A DNA stretch of 64,000 nt from Oxalobacteraceae bacterium OTU3CAMAD1 (GCA_024123915.1 CP099650.1:2480001-2544000); one strand, 5' to 3'; positions 47,728-55,879 are shown, counted from the first letter of the stretch. Numbers and translations are program-made. Notes: generated by a model from the sequence alone, not told the origin.

Positions 47728-49254
47728 ATGAATACACCCTATCCCGACCCAGAGCGACTCTGGAGCTTGCCGCCCCATAGTTTCAATGAGTGGCGGGCAC
47801 AAAATGACCTGCCCCAGCTCTTTGAGTACTTACGAGGGCTGCTCCCGGGGTTCGGAGATTGGCTCGACTTGTTGCCGTTCGGCATGGATGTAGCCCTCCG
47901 GATAATTCCCACTGGAGATCTTTTTAAGGGTGAGAAGAACAAGGTTGTTTTCAGAAGGCCCTGCGACTTCCCGAATATCAGCGTGATCGAATGCAGAGAG
48001 GGCGACATGGATGCTGCCAGAGACTGGTGGCGTGAGCGTCACCGTGAGATTGAAATTCTTGGAGAAATTGAGCCGTATTTTAAATGGGCCAAGAGGACAC
48101 TTGGGCGGAAGCGCTTCTTTACCTGGGACAAAGCAAACCAGCAGGTGACCGACGAGTTCCGCTACGGCAGCTGGTCGGGACTCAACGTTGAAGGCTGCGT
48201 TACGCAGGCCCACCTTTTTCGGGACTTCGTCGTTCTTAAACTCGGTCAGACAACGCTAAAGCGCTCTGTCGTCATTGGGTCGCGGAATCTCGATTTTTGT
48301 GACCTCGATTACTTAACGGTAGAGGAAGATTTCCATGGCTCATATTGGACGACCATCAGCTACAGCTCGCTGAGGGAAATCACCTTCTTAAATACTGAAA
48401 TCGCATTCTTCACGTTCTACAAGTGTGCGCTTAACAAGTTCATCGCGAAGGGGGCGAAGCTTCAAGATTTCTACTTCGAAGAGACGGACGTACAAGCGCT
48501 ACGCCTAAGCGATTCCTTTGTCTATCGCATGGGTTTCGTAGAGTCCGCTATGGCGCCCCTCATTCAAAACTGCGAATTGCGGGAATTGAAATTCTCGCCA
48601 AGAAAGGTCAGCTCGCCAGTGCAAGTCGCGACTACCTATCGACTGCTTCGAGCAGCATATCAAAGTAGCGGGCTTCGGCAGGAAGCCTCTGATTGTTACT
48701 ACAGGGAGCGAGTCTTCGAACGGAAGTCGTATTTTCATCCTTACTATGCCGACACAAAGGCGTTTCGAGGCATACCGCACGGAGGACGGCTGACTGCGGT
48801 AATGGACTCGTATCGCAGGGGGCTTTACAACCAAGAAGACCTGCCTCGCGAGCTCTATAAGGCTGCCATTTCGAAGCTGAAGATGCACCTAATGCCTAAG
48901 TACCTCGCGCCACTGATGAGGTCTCGGCTCCGCTGGCTTGCGTCAGGATTCGAATGGTTGATTTGGGGGTACGGGGAACGCCCGTCAAGAATTGTTTTTG
49001 TTGCATTGGGAGTGATCATGTCGTATGCGGGCGTATACAGTGTGCTCAAATGGCCGAACGACAAGGGTATTGCTGTCCCCATGGACCTATGGGATAGCGC
49101 CTATTTCTCGATTGTGACGTTCACGACCCTTGGCTACGGGGACATATTGCCGAAAACGATCCTGCTAAAGTACCTAGCAGGGTCCGAAGCGCTGATTGGG
49201 GCGTTTACGATAGGACTGATCGTAGCCGGTTTCTCCAACCGTAGCAGATACTAG
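47728..49254 (+). CDS. Pentapeptide-like protein fused to a two-helix potassium channel
   Basis: A 508-aa protein. About residues 140-300 show irregular five-residue periodicity (LDFCDLDYLTVEEDF, FFTFYKCALNKFIAKGAKLQDF), suggesting a right-handed beta-helix. The C-terminus is an Ion_trans_2 channel: helix 1 at about 421-442, a pore loop with selectivity filter TTLGYGD (466-472) and helix 2 at about 482-503. There is no RCK domain behind the pore. It follows the HerA gene by 81 bp, on the same strand and inside the island, so a defence effector or sensor role is plausible but unproven. Base composition is the lowest-GC of the island. Confidence 0.75.
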   Translation: MNTPYPDPERLWSLPPHSFNEWRAQNDLPQLFEYLRGLLPGFGDWLDLLPFGMDVALRIIPTGDLFKGEKNKVVFRRPCDFPNISVIECREGDMDAARDWWRERHREIEILGEIEPYFKWAKRTLGRKRFFTWDKANQQVTDEFRYGSWSGLNVEGCVTQAHLFRDFVVLKLGQTTLKRSVVIGSRNLDFCDLDYLTVEEDFHGSYWTTISYSSLREITFLNTEIAFFTFYKCALNKFIAKGAKLQDFYFEETDVQALRLSDSFVYRMGFVESAMAPLIQNCELRELKFSPRKVSSPVQVATTYRLLRAAYQSSGLRQEASDCYYRERVFERKSYFHPYYADTKAFRGIPHGGRLTAVMDSYRRGLYNQEDLPRELYKAAISKLKMHLMPKYLAPLMRSRLRWLASGFEWLIWGYGERPSRIVFVALGVIMSYAGVYSVLKWPNDKGIAVPMDLWDSAYFSIVTFTTLGYGDILPKTILLKYLAGSEALIGAFTIGLIVAGFSNRSRY

Positions 49255-49480
49255 GAACGTCTTGCATTCTGAGGACGCATTTATCCCTCAAGAACTTGCA
49301 TTGGATAGCGAATGAGTTAGGGGAGCTTAGATCATTAACGATGTGATGGTATTACAAGATGGGGAATATTCTTCGATACTCGCTGCGTCCCCTAGGGGAA
49401 AAGCTGATAGAATTCAAAGAAATATTCCCGATAACTTTCGTGAAGGGGCAGTATCCATGCGGGTTTCCGGCCTAAAGCGG

Positions 49481-49538
49481 GACGGACTGTTAATCCGCAG
49501 GTCCCTGGTTCGAGTCCAGGTCGGGGAGCCAGAATACA
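49481..49538 (+). repeat. Right attachment repeat (attR) with truncated tRNA-Asn
   Basis: An exact copy of 44216-44273. It lacks the acceptor 5' strand and D-arm of the tRNA, so it is not a functional tRNA gene. The 225 bp between the channel gene and this repeat hold no gene; GGGGAATATT (49361-49370) and AATATTCCCG (49421-49430) form an inverted pair there. Confidence 0.9.
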
Positions 49539-49550
49539 GCAAGATAAAAA

Positions 49551-49580
49551 AAGCCCAGCCTTCACCGGTTGGGCTTTTTG
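49551..49580 (+). terminator. Displaced native terminator of tRNA-Asn copy 2
   Basis: AAGCCCAGCC (49551-49560) pairs with GGTTGGGCTT (49567-49576), followed by TTTG. It is nearly identical to the terminator behind tRNA-Asn copy 3. Confidence 0.8.
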
Positions 49581-49796
49581 CGTTCAGGGCCTGTTTATTC
49601 CCGACACGTTGGCAGTCGGTGCTAGTGGTGAACGCGGCGGCGAGGAGGATAAAGTAACGGTACCTTCCGGTCTTCTGGTAGATATCGGCCATGATATCGA
49701 GCGAATTATTCGGGTTCGTTGAGCTCCGTCAGACGAGTAAGTGCTAGTGTAAGGACTTCGGTTGACAGTGCCGAAGTCTCGCGCGAAGATAATTCC

Positions 49797-50243
49797 ATGG
49801 TCACTTCACCAGACAGGGACTTCGTCGATGCCAAGTTTGAGGCTGTAGAGAGCCGCATGGATGGGCGTGTCGCACGCATTGAGGCCGCGCTGGCCACCTC
49901 CACCGCGCTGGTCGATGAGCGGTCACGTCATGCCGATGGCAGGATGGAGCGGATGGAGACGGCACTATCTGAATTGAGATCGGAGACACGGTCCGCCATC
50001 TCGGGTTTAAAGACAACGATCATCGTCACGGCTATCAGTGCCGTTTTTGCCATCGTGTTTGGTGTTGCCGCGTTCAATGCGACCGTGCTGTCCAACATGG
50101 TGGCGTCATTTGAATCTGGGAAAAATACCTCGGCCGCGCAAGCCGAGGTTAAAAGGCAAGTCGAGGAAACGGCGGCTTTGCTGAAGAAAATGCGGGAGGA
50201 TTTTGATTCCCGGCAGAGACCGGATTCTACGGCCAAGAATTAG
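49797..50243 (+). CDS. Small coiled-coil membrane protein, unknown
   Basis: A roughly 148-aa protein from ATG 49797; the frame is open up to TTG 49719. The N-terminal part predicts a coiled coil (DAKFEAVESRMDGRVARIEAAL, ERMETALSELRSETRSA). One transmembrane helix follows (TTIIVTAISAVFAIVFGVAAF), then a second charged helix (EVKRQVEETAALLKKMREDF). This plan resembles many uncharacterised membrane-anchored coiled-coil proteins. No family was recognised. It lies just outside the island. Confidence 0.6.
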   Translation: MVTSPDRDFVDAKFEAVESRMDGRVARIEAALATSTALVDERSRHADGRMERMETALSELRSETRSAISGLKTTIIVTAISAVFAIVFGVAAFNATVLSNMVASFESGKNTSAAQAEVKRQVEETAALLKKMREDFDSRQRPDSTAKN

Positions 50244-50379
50244 TTAATGCAGCCCTGTCCCTGGGCACCGGTACGCCGACGTCCGGCTGCGCAATGCATC
50301 GGCTCGGTGGGGTAACGAACAGCGACCTTCGTGCCAATGTTGTAATGTTGGCACTCACTCCCTACGAACAGGTGCCGAT

Positions 50380-50583
50380 ATGAAAAATCCTTTCATGAGC
50401 ATGTTCCTCAGTCAAGCCAACCGTGTTGCCAATCAAGTTGCCGGGTCCGCCAGGGCGCAGGCGACGGCGGCTGTCAAACGCGAAACCGCGAAGAATATGA
50501 CCCAGATGAGCAAGGTCTGGACCGAGGCGCTCTTCCCGCTGGCCAAGGCGCCAAAGCGGAAGAAACGCGGCGCCGGCAAGTAG
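50380..50583 (+). CDS. Small basic hypothetical protein
   Basis: A 67-aa protein starting MKNPFMSMFLSQANRV and ending in the basic run PKRKKRGAGK. It has an amphipathic helical middle part (ARAQATAAVKRETAKNM). An intrinsic terminator lies 32 bp downstream, which supports it being a real transcribed gene. No family was recognised. Confidence 0.55.
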   Translation: MKNPFMSMFLSQANRVANQVAGSARAQATAAVKRETAKNMTQMSKVWTEALFPLAKAPKRKKRGAGK

Positions 50584-50614
50584 CGCCACCCGGCCCCGCC
50601 GCAATTCTCTAACC

Positions 50615-50642
50615 AAGCCACGTCGATGCGACGTGGCTTTTT
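50615..50642 (+). terminator. Intrinsic terminator after the small basic gene
   Basis: AAGCCACGTCG (50615-50625) pairs perfectly with CGACGTGGCTT (50629-50639) across an ATG loop, with TTTTT following. Confidence 0.85.
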
Positions 50643-50746
50643 ACTTGCCGGCCCCATTCCAACCCCTGGCCGCCCCGTCCAGCACAGAGTTTTGCATTTC
50701 GGCACCGAAAACAGACGCAAATGTGTGAATCAGGTGGACGGGAATC

Positions 50747-51016
50747 TTGCACCTCGGTATTCTCAATATTATTGATTTTATTTCGGCCACAAAGGACGTT
50801 ATGGTCACTACCGGTCAGACGGTCGAGAGCATGCGGCGGGTGCTTGAACTCGAGCGCGAGGTCGCGGTCTTGCGCGCCACCTTGGCCGCCATGCCGCCCT
50901 CGACGGCACAAAATCAGGAATGGAAAGATGAGGTCGCCCGCTTGCTGAGCGAGGTGGCCATATTTCGTTTGGCGCTGAACCATGAAGCAGCGCCGTCATC
51001 GATAAAAAGTAAATAG
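50747..51016 (+). CDS. Small helical protein upstream of the DUF3334 gene
   Basis: An 89-aa frame from TTG 50747. ATG 50801 (71 aa), with AAAGGA four bases upstream, is the other possible start. The sequence is one long amphipathic helix or coiled coil (VESMRRVLELEREVAVLRATLAAM). It ends 10 bp before the DUF3334 gene, so co-transcription is likely. No family was recognised. Confidence 0.55.
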   Translation: MHLGILNIIDFISATKDVMVTTGQTVESMRRVLELEREVAVLRATLAAMPPSTAQNQEWKDEVARLLSEVAIFRLALNHEAAPSSIKSK

Positions 51017-51026
51017 AGGTTGCCCC

Positions 51027-51710
51027 ATGAGCGAAGAAAAGGATGTCGTGTACGGTACAGAAGATTTGTTGATGAGTTTGTGTAACTCGGTGGCCCGCGT
51101 GCTGAATGTCGCCACGCAAAGCAAAGTGAATTATTCCGGCATGGTGCAAAGGATCACCAAGACCGGCCTGAAGCCGGACATCGGTTGCTTCGTGATGTTC
51201 GACGGCGGCTTCACCGGCCTAGTGGTGCTCAACTTCGCCGCCGATACCGCGATGGAAATCTACGAGCGCTACATGCTGCACATGGGCATGCCGAAGTCCG
51301 AGCTGGCCAGTTCGCATACCTCCGACGAGGTGTCCAACATCATGGGCGAGCTGATGAACCAGATCGTCGGCGACTTCACCGGCAAGGTGCGGCGCGAGCT
51401 GCAGACCAACATCACGCAGAACCAGCCGAAGATGCTGGTGCTGACCAAGCAGGTGATGCTGAGCGTCGACACGCCGCTGGACCGTCCGGAAATGCGCCGC
51501 GTCACCTTCTACACCGAGAAGAACAACATCTTCTACCTGGAGCTGGCGATCGACCGTACCGAGTTCATCAAGCTGTATGACTTTGATTCGGCCGAGCACG
51601 ATCCACAAACGCTGATCGACGACGCCTACAACAAGGACAACGCGTCGACACCGTCCCCGGTGGACGACCCCGACGACAACTCGGACCTGCTCAAATCGTT
51701 GGGCATGTAA
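51027..51710 (+). CDS. DUF3334-family protein, CheX-like motif
   Basis: A 227-aa cytoplasmic protein with no signal or membrane segment. Conserved family stretches include VYGTEDLLMSLCNSVARVL, GCFVMFDGGFTGLVVLNF and TSDEVSNIMGELMNQIVGDFTGKVRRELQ. The ELMNQIVG segment resembles the ExxN catalytic motif of CheC/CheX/FliY phosphatases, so a CheY-P phosphatase-like fold is possible but unproven. The C-terminus is acidic and disordered-looking. AGAGG precedes the ATG. Confidence 0.8.
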   Translation: MSEEKDVVYGTEDLLMSLCNSVARVLNVATQSKVNYSGMVQRITKTGLKPDIGCFVMFDGGFTGLVVLNFAADTAMEIYERYMLHMGMPKSELASSHTSDEVSNIMGELMNQIVGDFTGKVRRELQTNITQNQPKMLVLTKQVMLSVDTPLDRPEMRRVTFYTEKNNIFYLELAIDRTEFIKLYDFDSAEHDPQTLIDDAYNKDNASTPSPVDDPDDNSDLLKSLGM

Positions 51711-51822
51711 GTAGCCGAGACCCAGGCGGGCGCCCGATACGGCCAGCTTGTGGGATTTTCAACACAGTTATCGTGTGTAGAAGATGTAAATGGTTGGTGT
51801 TTTTTCGACACCGTTGTTGCAG

Positions 51823-51850
51823 GGCCGCCGCAAGGCGGCCTTCTATTATT
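51823..51850 (+). terminator. Terminator after the DUF3334 gene
   Basis: GGCCGCC/GGCGGCC forms a 7-bp stem with loop GCAA, followed by TTCTATTATT. The rest of the 460-bp gap to the next gene (51711-52170) has no gene; an 8-bp inverted repeat CGCAAGCG/CGCTTGCG lies at 52053-52071. Confidence 0.65.
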
Positions 51851-52170
51851 CAGTTTCATCATAGTAGCCGCCGAATTTCTAACAGTTAATTCGACTATCG
51901 ATATATTCGTCTTGCAATACATGCTATCAATGGCTGAAAATACCGCCTTTCTGCATGTCGGTGCATTCTAGACATCAATCAAGATGCGGATTCGATCCCG
52001 TTCACGCCATACGGTGGAGTAGCGGGGCGGTCCAGTTTTGCCGAAAGCGGCCCGCAAGCGGCCCGCTTGCGCTGCAATGGTCACGCCAGATGACCGTGCG
52101 GTGTCACCGAAAGAGGGAACAGGAGACGCTGTTTTTTACTCTTTGCATTACATTTAAATCGGGAAATTGA

Positions 52171-54360
52171 ATGATCAAATTGTCTAAGATGCACAAGCGC
52201 CTACTGGCGTTGAGCGCTGTTATGCCTATCGGTTCCGCTTTCGCGCAAGCCGCCGCGACCGATGCGCAACTGGAAACCGTTGTCGTGACGGCCCAGCGCC
52301 GCGCCGAGAACATCAAGGACGTGCCGGTGTCGGTCACCTTGCTCAAGGACGAGAAGCTGGACGTGCTGCTGTCCGGCGGCCAGGACATCCGCCTGCTGGC
52401 AGGCAAAGTGGCATCGCTGAACGTTGAATCGTCGAACGGCCGTACCTTCCCGCGCTTCTACGTTCGCGGCTACGGCAACACCGACTTCAGCACCTTCGCC
52501 TCGCAGCCGGTTTCGCTGGTGTATGACGACGTGGTGCAGGAAAACGGCATCCTCAAAGGCTTCCCGATGTTTGACATGGCCGGCGTGGAAGTGCTGCGCG
52601 GCCCGCAGGGCACCCTGTTCGGCCGCAACACCCCGGCCGGCGTGGTCAAGTTCGAATCGGCAAAGCCGAACCTGAAACAGGTCGAAGGCTACTACAGCCT
52701 GTCGTGGGCCTCGCACAACACCGTCAACCTCGAGGCGGCCGCCAACGTGCCGCTGTCGAGCGAGTGGGCGATGCGCGTATCGACCCTGCGCCAGCACCGC
52801 GACGACTTCGTCGACAACACCTTCACCGGCGCCAAGGATTCGCTGGAAGGCTACAACGAACACGCCGAGCGCGTGCAGTTCCTGTACAGCCCGAGCACCA
52901 CTTTCAACGCCCTGTTCAACGTGCACGCGCGGTCGACCAGCGGCAGCGCGCGCCTGTTCCGCGCCAACATCATCAAGAAGGGCACCAACGACTTCGCCGA
53001 TGGTTACAACTTCAACCAGATCGCCACCAACGGCCAGAACGGCCAGGAGCTGACCACCAACGGCGCCAACGCCCGCCTGACCTGGGACCTCGGCTCGGTC
53101 AAGCTGTTCTCGATCACCGGCTACGAAGGCGTGGATAACTACGCCAGTCGTGGCGACATCGACGGCGGCAACCCGGCAGGTCCTGGCTTCATCCCGTTCC
53201 AGGTCGAGACCCGTGGCGGCCTGACCGGCCTGAACCAGTACAGCCAGGAATTCCGCGTCGAATCGAAGAACGCGGGTCCGCTGAACTGGCAGACCGGCGT
53301 CTACTACTTCAAGGAAAGCGCCGACGGCTTCAGCGACAACTTCAACAGCACCAGCGGCGCGCAAACTTCGCACCTGGCCAGCCATCAGACCAACAAGGCG
53401 GCTGCCGTGTTCGGTTCGGTGACCTACGATCTGTCCAAGGACTTGATCCTGCGCGGCGGCCTGCGCTACACGCACGACGAGAAGGAATTCCGCACCGTCG
53501 AAGCCCAGAACGTGGTGCTGGCCGGCCCGCAGTCGATCGACGAGAGCAAGAGCAAAGCCAGCTGGGATATGAGCCTGACCTACAAGATCAGCCCGGACGT
53601 GAGCTCGTACGCCCGCGTGGCGACCGGCTTCCGCGCGCCGAGTATCGCTGCCGCCTCGGCATCGGTGCCAATCACCGTGGCCGACGCCGAAACCATCACT
53701 TCGTATGAAGCCGGCGTCAAGGCCGACCTGTTCAACCGCCGCGCGCGCGCTTCGTTCAGCGTCTACAACTACGAAGTGAAGAACCAGCAGCTGACCGTGG
53801 TCGGTGGTAACTCCAACGTCACCCGTCTTATCAACGCCGCCAAGACCGACGGTCGCGGCGTCGAAGCGGACTTCGAGGCGTTCATCACGCCGGCGTTCAA
53901 GGTCTCGGCTGGCGGTTCGTACAACTTCACCAAGATCAAGGACCCGAGCCTGTCCGTGGCCAAGTGCGGTTCGTGCACCGTGACCGATCCGCTCAACGCG
54001 GCCGGCCGCGTCGACATCAACGGCAACCCGCTGCCGCAGGCGCCGAAGTACATCCTGAACGCGACCGCGCGCTACAACTGGGCGCTGGAGAACGGCAACC
54101 TGTTCGTGCTGACCGACTGGTCGTATCGCAGCAAGATTAACTTCTTCCTGTACGAAGCCAAGGAATTCACCGGCAAGTCGATGGTTGAAGGCGGCCTGCG
54201 CGTGGGCTACAACTGGGATGGCGGCAAGTACGAAGTGGCCGCTTTCGCGCGCAACATCACCGACACCCAGCGCATCATCGGCGCCATCGACTTCAACAAC
54301 CTGACCGGCATGGTGAACGAGCCGCGTCAGTTCGGTGTGCAGTTCAAGGGCGGTTTCTGA
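52171..54360 (+). CDS. TonB-dependent receptor
   Basis: A 729-aa outer-membrane receptor. The signal peptide ends at about FAQA (residue 26), then a TonB box-like ETVVVTAQRRAENIKDVPVSV, the plug with VEVLRGPQGTLFGRNTPAGVV, and a 22-strand barrel with the terminal motif FGVQFKGGF. It is of the Caulobacter/Sphingomonas-type receptor group, lacking the N-terminal carboxypeptidase-like domain of the receptor at 19.8 kb. The ligand is not evident and no transport or enzyme genes are adjacent. It ends 56 bp before tRNA-Asn copy 3. Confidence 0.9.
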   Translation: MIKLSKMHKRLLALSAVMPIGSAFAQAAATDAQLETVVVTAQRRAENIKDVPVSVTLLKDEKLDVLLSGGQDIRLLAGKVASLNVESSNGRTFPRFYVRGYGNTDFSTFASQPVSLVYDDVVQENGILKGFPMFDMAGVEVLRGPQGTLFGRNTPAGVVKFESAKPNLKQVEGYYSLSWASHNTVNLEAAANVPLSSEWAMRVSTLRQHRDDFVDNTFTGAKDSLEGYNEHAERVQFLYSPSTTFNALFNVHARSTSGSARLFRANIIKKGTNDFADGYNFNQIATNGQNGQELTTNGANARLTWDLGSVKLFSITGYEGVDNYASRGDIDGGNPAGPGFIPFQVETRGGLTGLNQYSQEFRVESKNAGPLNWQTGVYYFKESADGFSDNFNSTSGAQTSHLASHQTNKAAAVFGSVTYDLSKDLILRGGLRYTHDEKEFRTVEAQNVVLAGPQSIDESKSKASWDMSLTYKISPDVSSYARVATGFRAPSIAAASASVPITVADAETITSYEAGVKADLFNRRARASFSVYNYEVKNQQLTVVGGNSNVTRLINAAKTDGRGVEADFEAFITPAFKVSAGGSYNFTKIKDPSLSVAKCGSCTVTDPLNAAGRVDINGNPLPQAPKYILNATARYNWALENGNLFVLTDWSYRSKINFFLYEAKEFTGKSMVEGGLRVGYNWDGGKYEVAAFARNITDTQRIIGAIDFNNLTGMVNEPRQFGVQFKGGF

Positions 54361-54376
54361 TTTTTGCCCGCTAGCC

Positions 54377-54405
54377 TAGACAGCTAGAAATTGGCCGTAT
54401 ATAAT
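54377..54405 (+). promoter_or_regulatory. Promoter of tRNA-Asn copy 3
   Basis: TAGACA (54377-54382), a 17-bp spacer and a perfect TATAAT (54400-54405), 11 bp before the tRNA. Confidence 0.8.
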
Positions 54406-54416
54406 GCGGCCTCTTT

Positions 54417-54492
54417 TCCCTGATAGCTCAGTTGGTAGAGCGACGGACTGTTAATCCGCAGGTCCCTGGTTCGAGTCCAGGTCGGGGAGCCA
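54417..54492 (+). tRNA. tRNA-Asn (GUU), copy 3
   Basis: 76 nt including CCA, identical to the copies at 43238 and 44191, with its own promoter and terminator. Confidence 0.97.
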
Positions 54493-54511
54493 GAATTTAG
54501 TAGTATCCAAA

Positions 54512-54540
54512 AAGCCCAGCCTTTACAGGTTGGGCTTTTT
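54512..54540. terminator. Bidirectional terminator, tRNA-Asn copy 3 / desaturase
   Basis: AAGCCCAGCC (54512-54521) pairs with GGTTGGGCTT (54528-54537); T residues follow on the plus strand and an A-run precedes, so it can end both the tRNA and the convergent minus-strand gene. Confidence 0.8.
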
Positions 54541-54560
54541 GCTTTCCAGGGCGCGATGAA

Positions 54561-55718
54561 CTATTTTTGCGGGGTGAACGGGAACTTCTGCTGGTTCACA
54601 AACCCATCCGGCATGTAGTCGCCCTGCACGCCATATTTTTCCGGGAAGCCCTTTTGACCCTTGATGGCGGTGCCGAACAAGTGATCCAGGAAGGCGTAGT
54701 GCGCCGCGTAGTTACGGTCGATGGCGACGTCGTCGGAAGAATGATGCCAGTGATGGAAATCCGGCGTGACGAGCACGTACTTCAATGGTCCCCACGGCAG
54801 ATGCACATTCGCATGGTTGAACACCGCCTGGAAGCCGACGATGAGGATGTAGGCATCCATCACGCTTTTCTCAAAGCCAAGTACGTACAGCCCGCCCAGG
54901 ACACCCACACGGGTGCAGATCAGTTCGAGCATATGCTGGCGCGAACCGGCCAGCCAATCCATGGTCTTGGCCGAATGATGTACCGCATGGAACCGCCACA
55001 GGAATGGCACCTCGTGATAGCTGCGGTGGAACCAGTATTGAACCAGGTCGGCCACCAGGATGCATAGCAGCAGCTGTGGAATGAATGGAATGGCTTGAAC
55101 CGCGTCATGCACGCTATCGTTCAGCATCCAGCCGAACAGCCCGTGGATGGCGAAGTTCACCGTTAGCAACGCTAGTCCGACGATGAAGTGGTTGAAGGCA
55201 AAGTGAATGATGTCGGTCTGCCACTCCTTGCGGAATAGCAGCTGGCCTTTGTAGAGCGGGAAGAGTTTTTCCAGCGCGGCGAAGATGATGGTGGAGCCGA
55301 GCAGATCGAGGATGAACCAGTCCAGGCCAATGTACGGCGTGTGGTCGGGGAAATCGGCGACAGGCACGTGGGAACCGCCGGCCGCTACGCTGATCAGCAC
55401 GAGCGCGCCCGCCACCGCGTTGAGGCTACGCCTGCGCTTGAAGAGCACATTGAGCAGGCTGATCGAGCCGGACAGCACCAGCGCGGCAAACAGGATATGG
55501 CGTATCACATCTGGCGAGTAGGCCTGGCGCAGTTCGGGCGTGGTCAAGTATTGCGGGTAGTGGAACGCCGCCACGCCAAGCAAAGACAGTATCGCCAGCG
55601 TCAACGCCAGCACGCCGCTGGCTAATCCGACTCCCTTCGACAGGGGTCCGCTTTGCTTGAGCAGGTCGCTCGTCTCCTGAACCGCGGTACCGACCTGACT
55701 GATGACTTTGTATTCCAT
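54561..55718 (-). CDS. Sterol desaturase/fatty-acid hydroxylase superfamily membrane protein
   Basis: A roughly 385-aa polytopic enzyme. Di-iron histidine boxes are visible: HRSYHEVPFLWRFHAVHH, then HANVHLPWG and DFHHWHHSSD. Several helices precede them (VGLASGVLALTLAILSLLGVAAF and others). The start at 55718 (MEYKVISQ) is chosen for its GGAGGG ribosome-binding site; the frame is open 30 codons further. Superfamily members hydroxylate or desaturate lipids; the substrate here is unknown. A 22-bp palindrome lies just upstream. Confidence 0.88.
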   Translation of the reverse strand: MEYKVISQVGTAVQETSDLLKQSGPLSKGVGLASGVLALTLAILSLLGVAAFHYPQYLTTPELRQAYSPDVIRHILFAALVLSGSISLLNVLFKRRRSLNAVAGALVLISVAAGGSHVPVADFPDHTPYIGLDWFILDLLGSTIIFAALEKLFPLYKGQLLFRKEWQTDIIHFAFNHFIVGLALLTVNFAIHGLFGWMLNDSVHDAVQAIPFIPQLLLCILVADLVQYWFHRSYHEVPFLWRFHAVHHSAKTMDWLAGSRQHMLELICTRVGVLGGLYVLGFEKSVMDAYILIVGFQAVFNHANVHLPWGPLKYVLVTPDFHHWHHSSDDVAIDRNYAAHYAFLDHLFGTAIKGQKGFPEKYGVQGDYMPDGFVNQQKFPFTPQK

Positions 55719-55729
55719 CACACCCTCCA

Positions 55730-55751
55730 AATATTGCAAATCTGCAATATT
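55730..55751. promoter_or_regulatory. Palindromic operator upstream of the desaturase gene
   Basis: AATATTGCA (55730-55738) and TGCAATATT (55743-55751) are exact 9-bp inverted repeats with a 4-bp spacer, 12 bp upstream of the start codon. This is the size expected for a TetR/MarR-type dimer site. Confidence 0.65.
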
Positions 55752-55879
55752 GGAAATGATAACCCAACTTAGGAGCACTGGGTTTGCGAGGGCCTTGACT
55801 GGTATCAACTTTCGCTACCGATGCCGTGGCAGGCTACTTCGCTACTGGTCGTTGCAATACCACATGGGGCAATTTTCAT

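Larger units (their letters stand above)
44216..49538. mobile_element. 5.27-kb genomic island in tRNA-Asn with a DUF4297-like/HerA/channel module
   Basis: The island is bounded by 58-bp direct repeats. The left copy completes a full tRNA and the right copy is a truncated tRNA remnant. It holds three co-directional genes (nuclease-like, HerA ATPase, K+ channel fusion). GC content and codon use appear lower than in the flanks, most clearly in the third gene. No integrase gene was found inside, so integration needed an enzyme supplied in trans or since lost. The native tRNA terminator now lies beyond the right repeat. Confidence 0.88.

Noticed and set aside
44274..49480. Integrase or transposase gene inside the island
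   Set aside because: All open frames of useful size were inspected; only the three described genes have protein-like content.
49481..49553. Fourth tRNA-Asn gene
   Set aside because: Only the anticodon-arm to 3'-end part is present; the acceptor 5' strand and D-arm are missing. It is the right attachment repeat.
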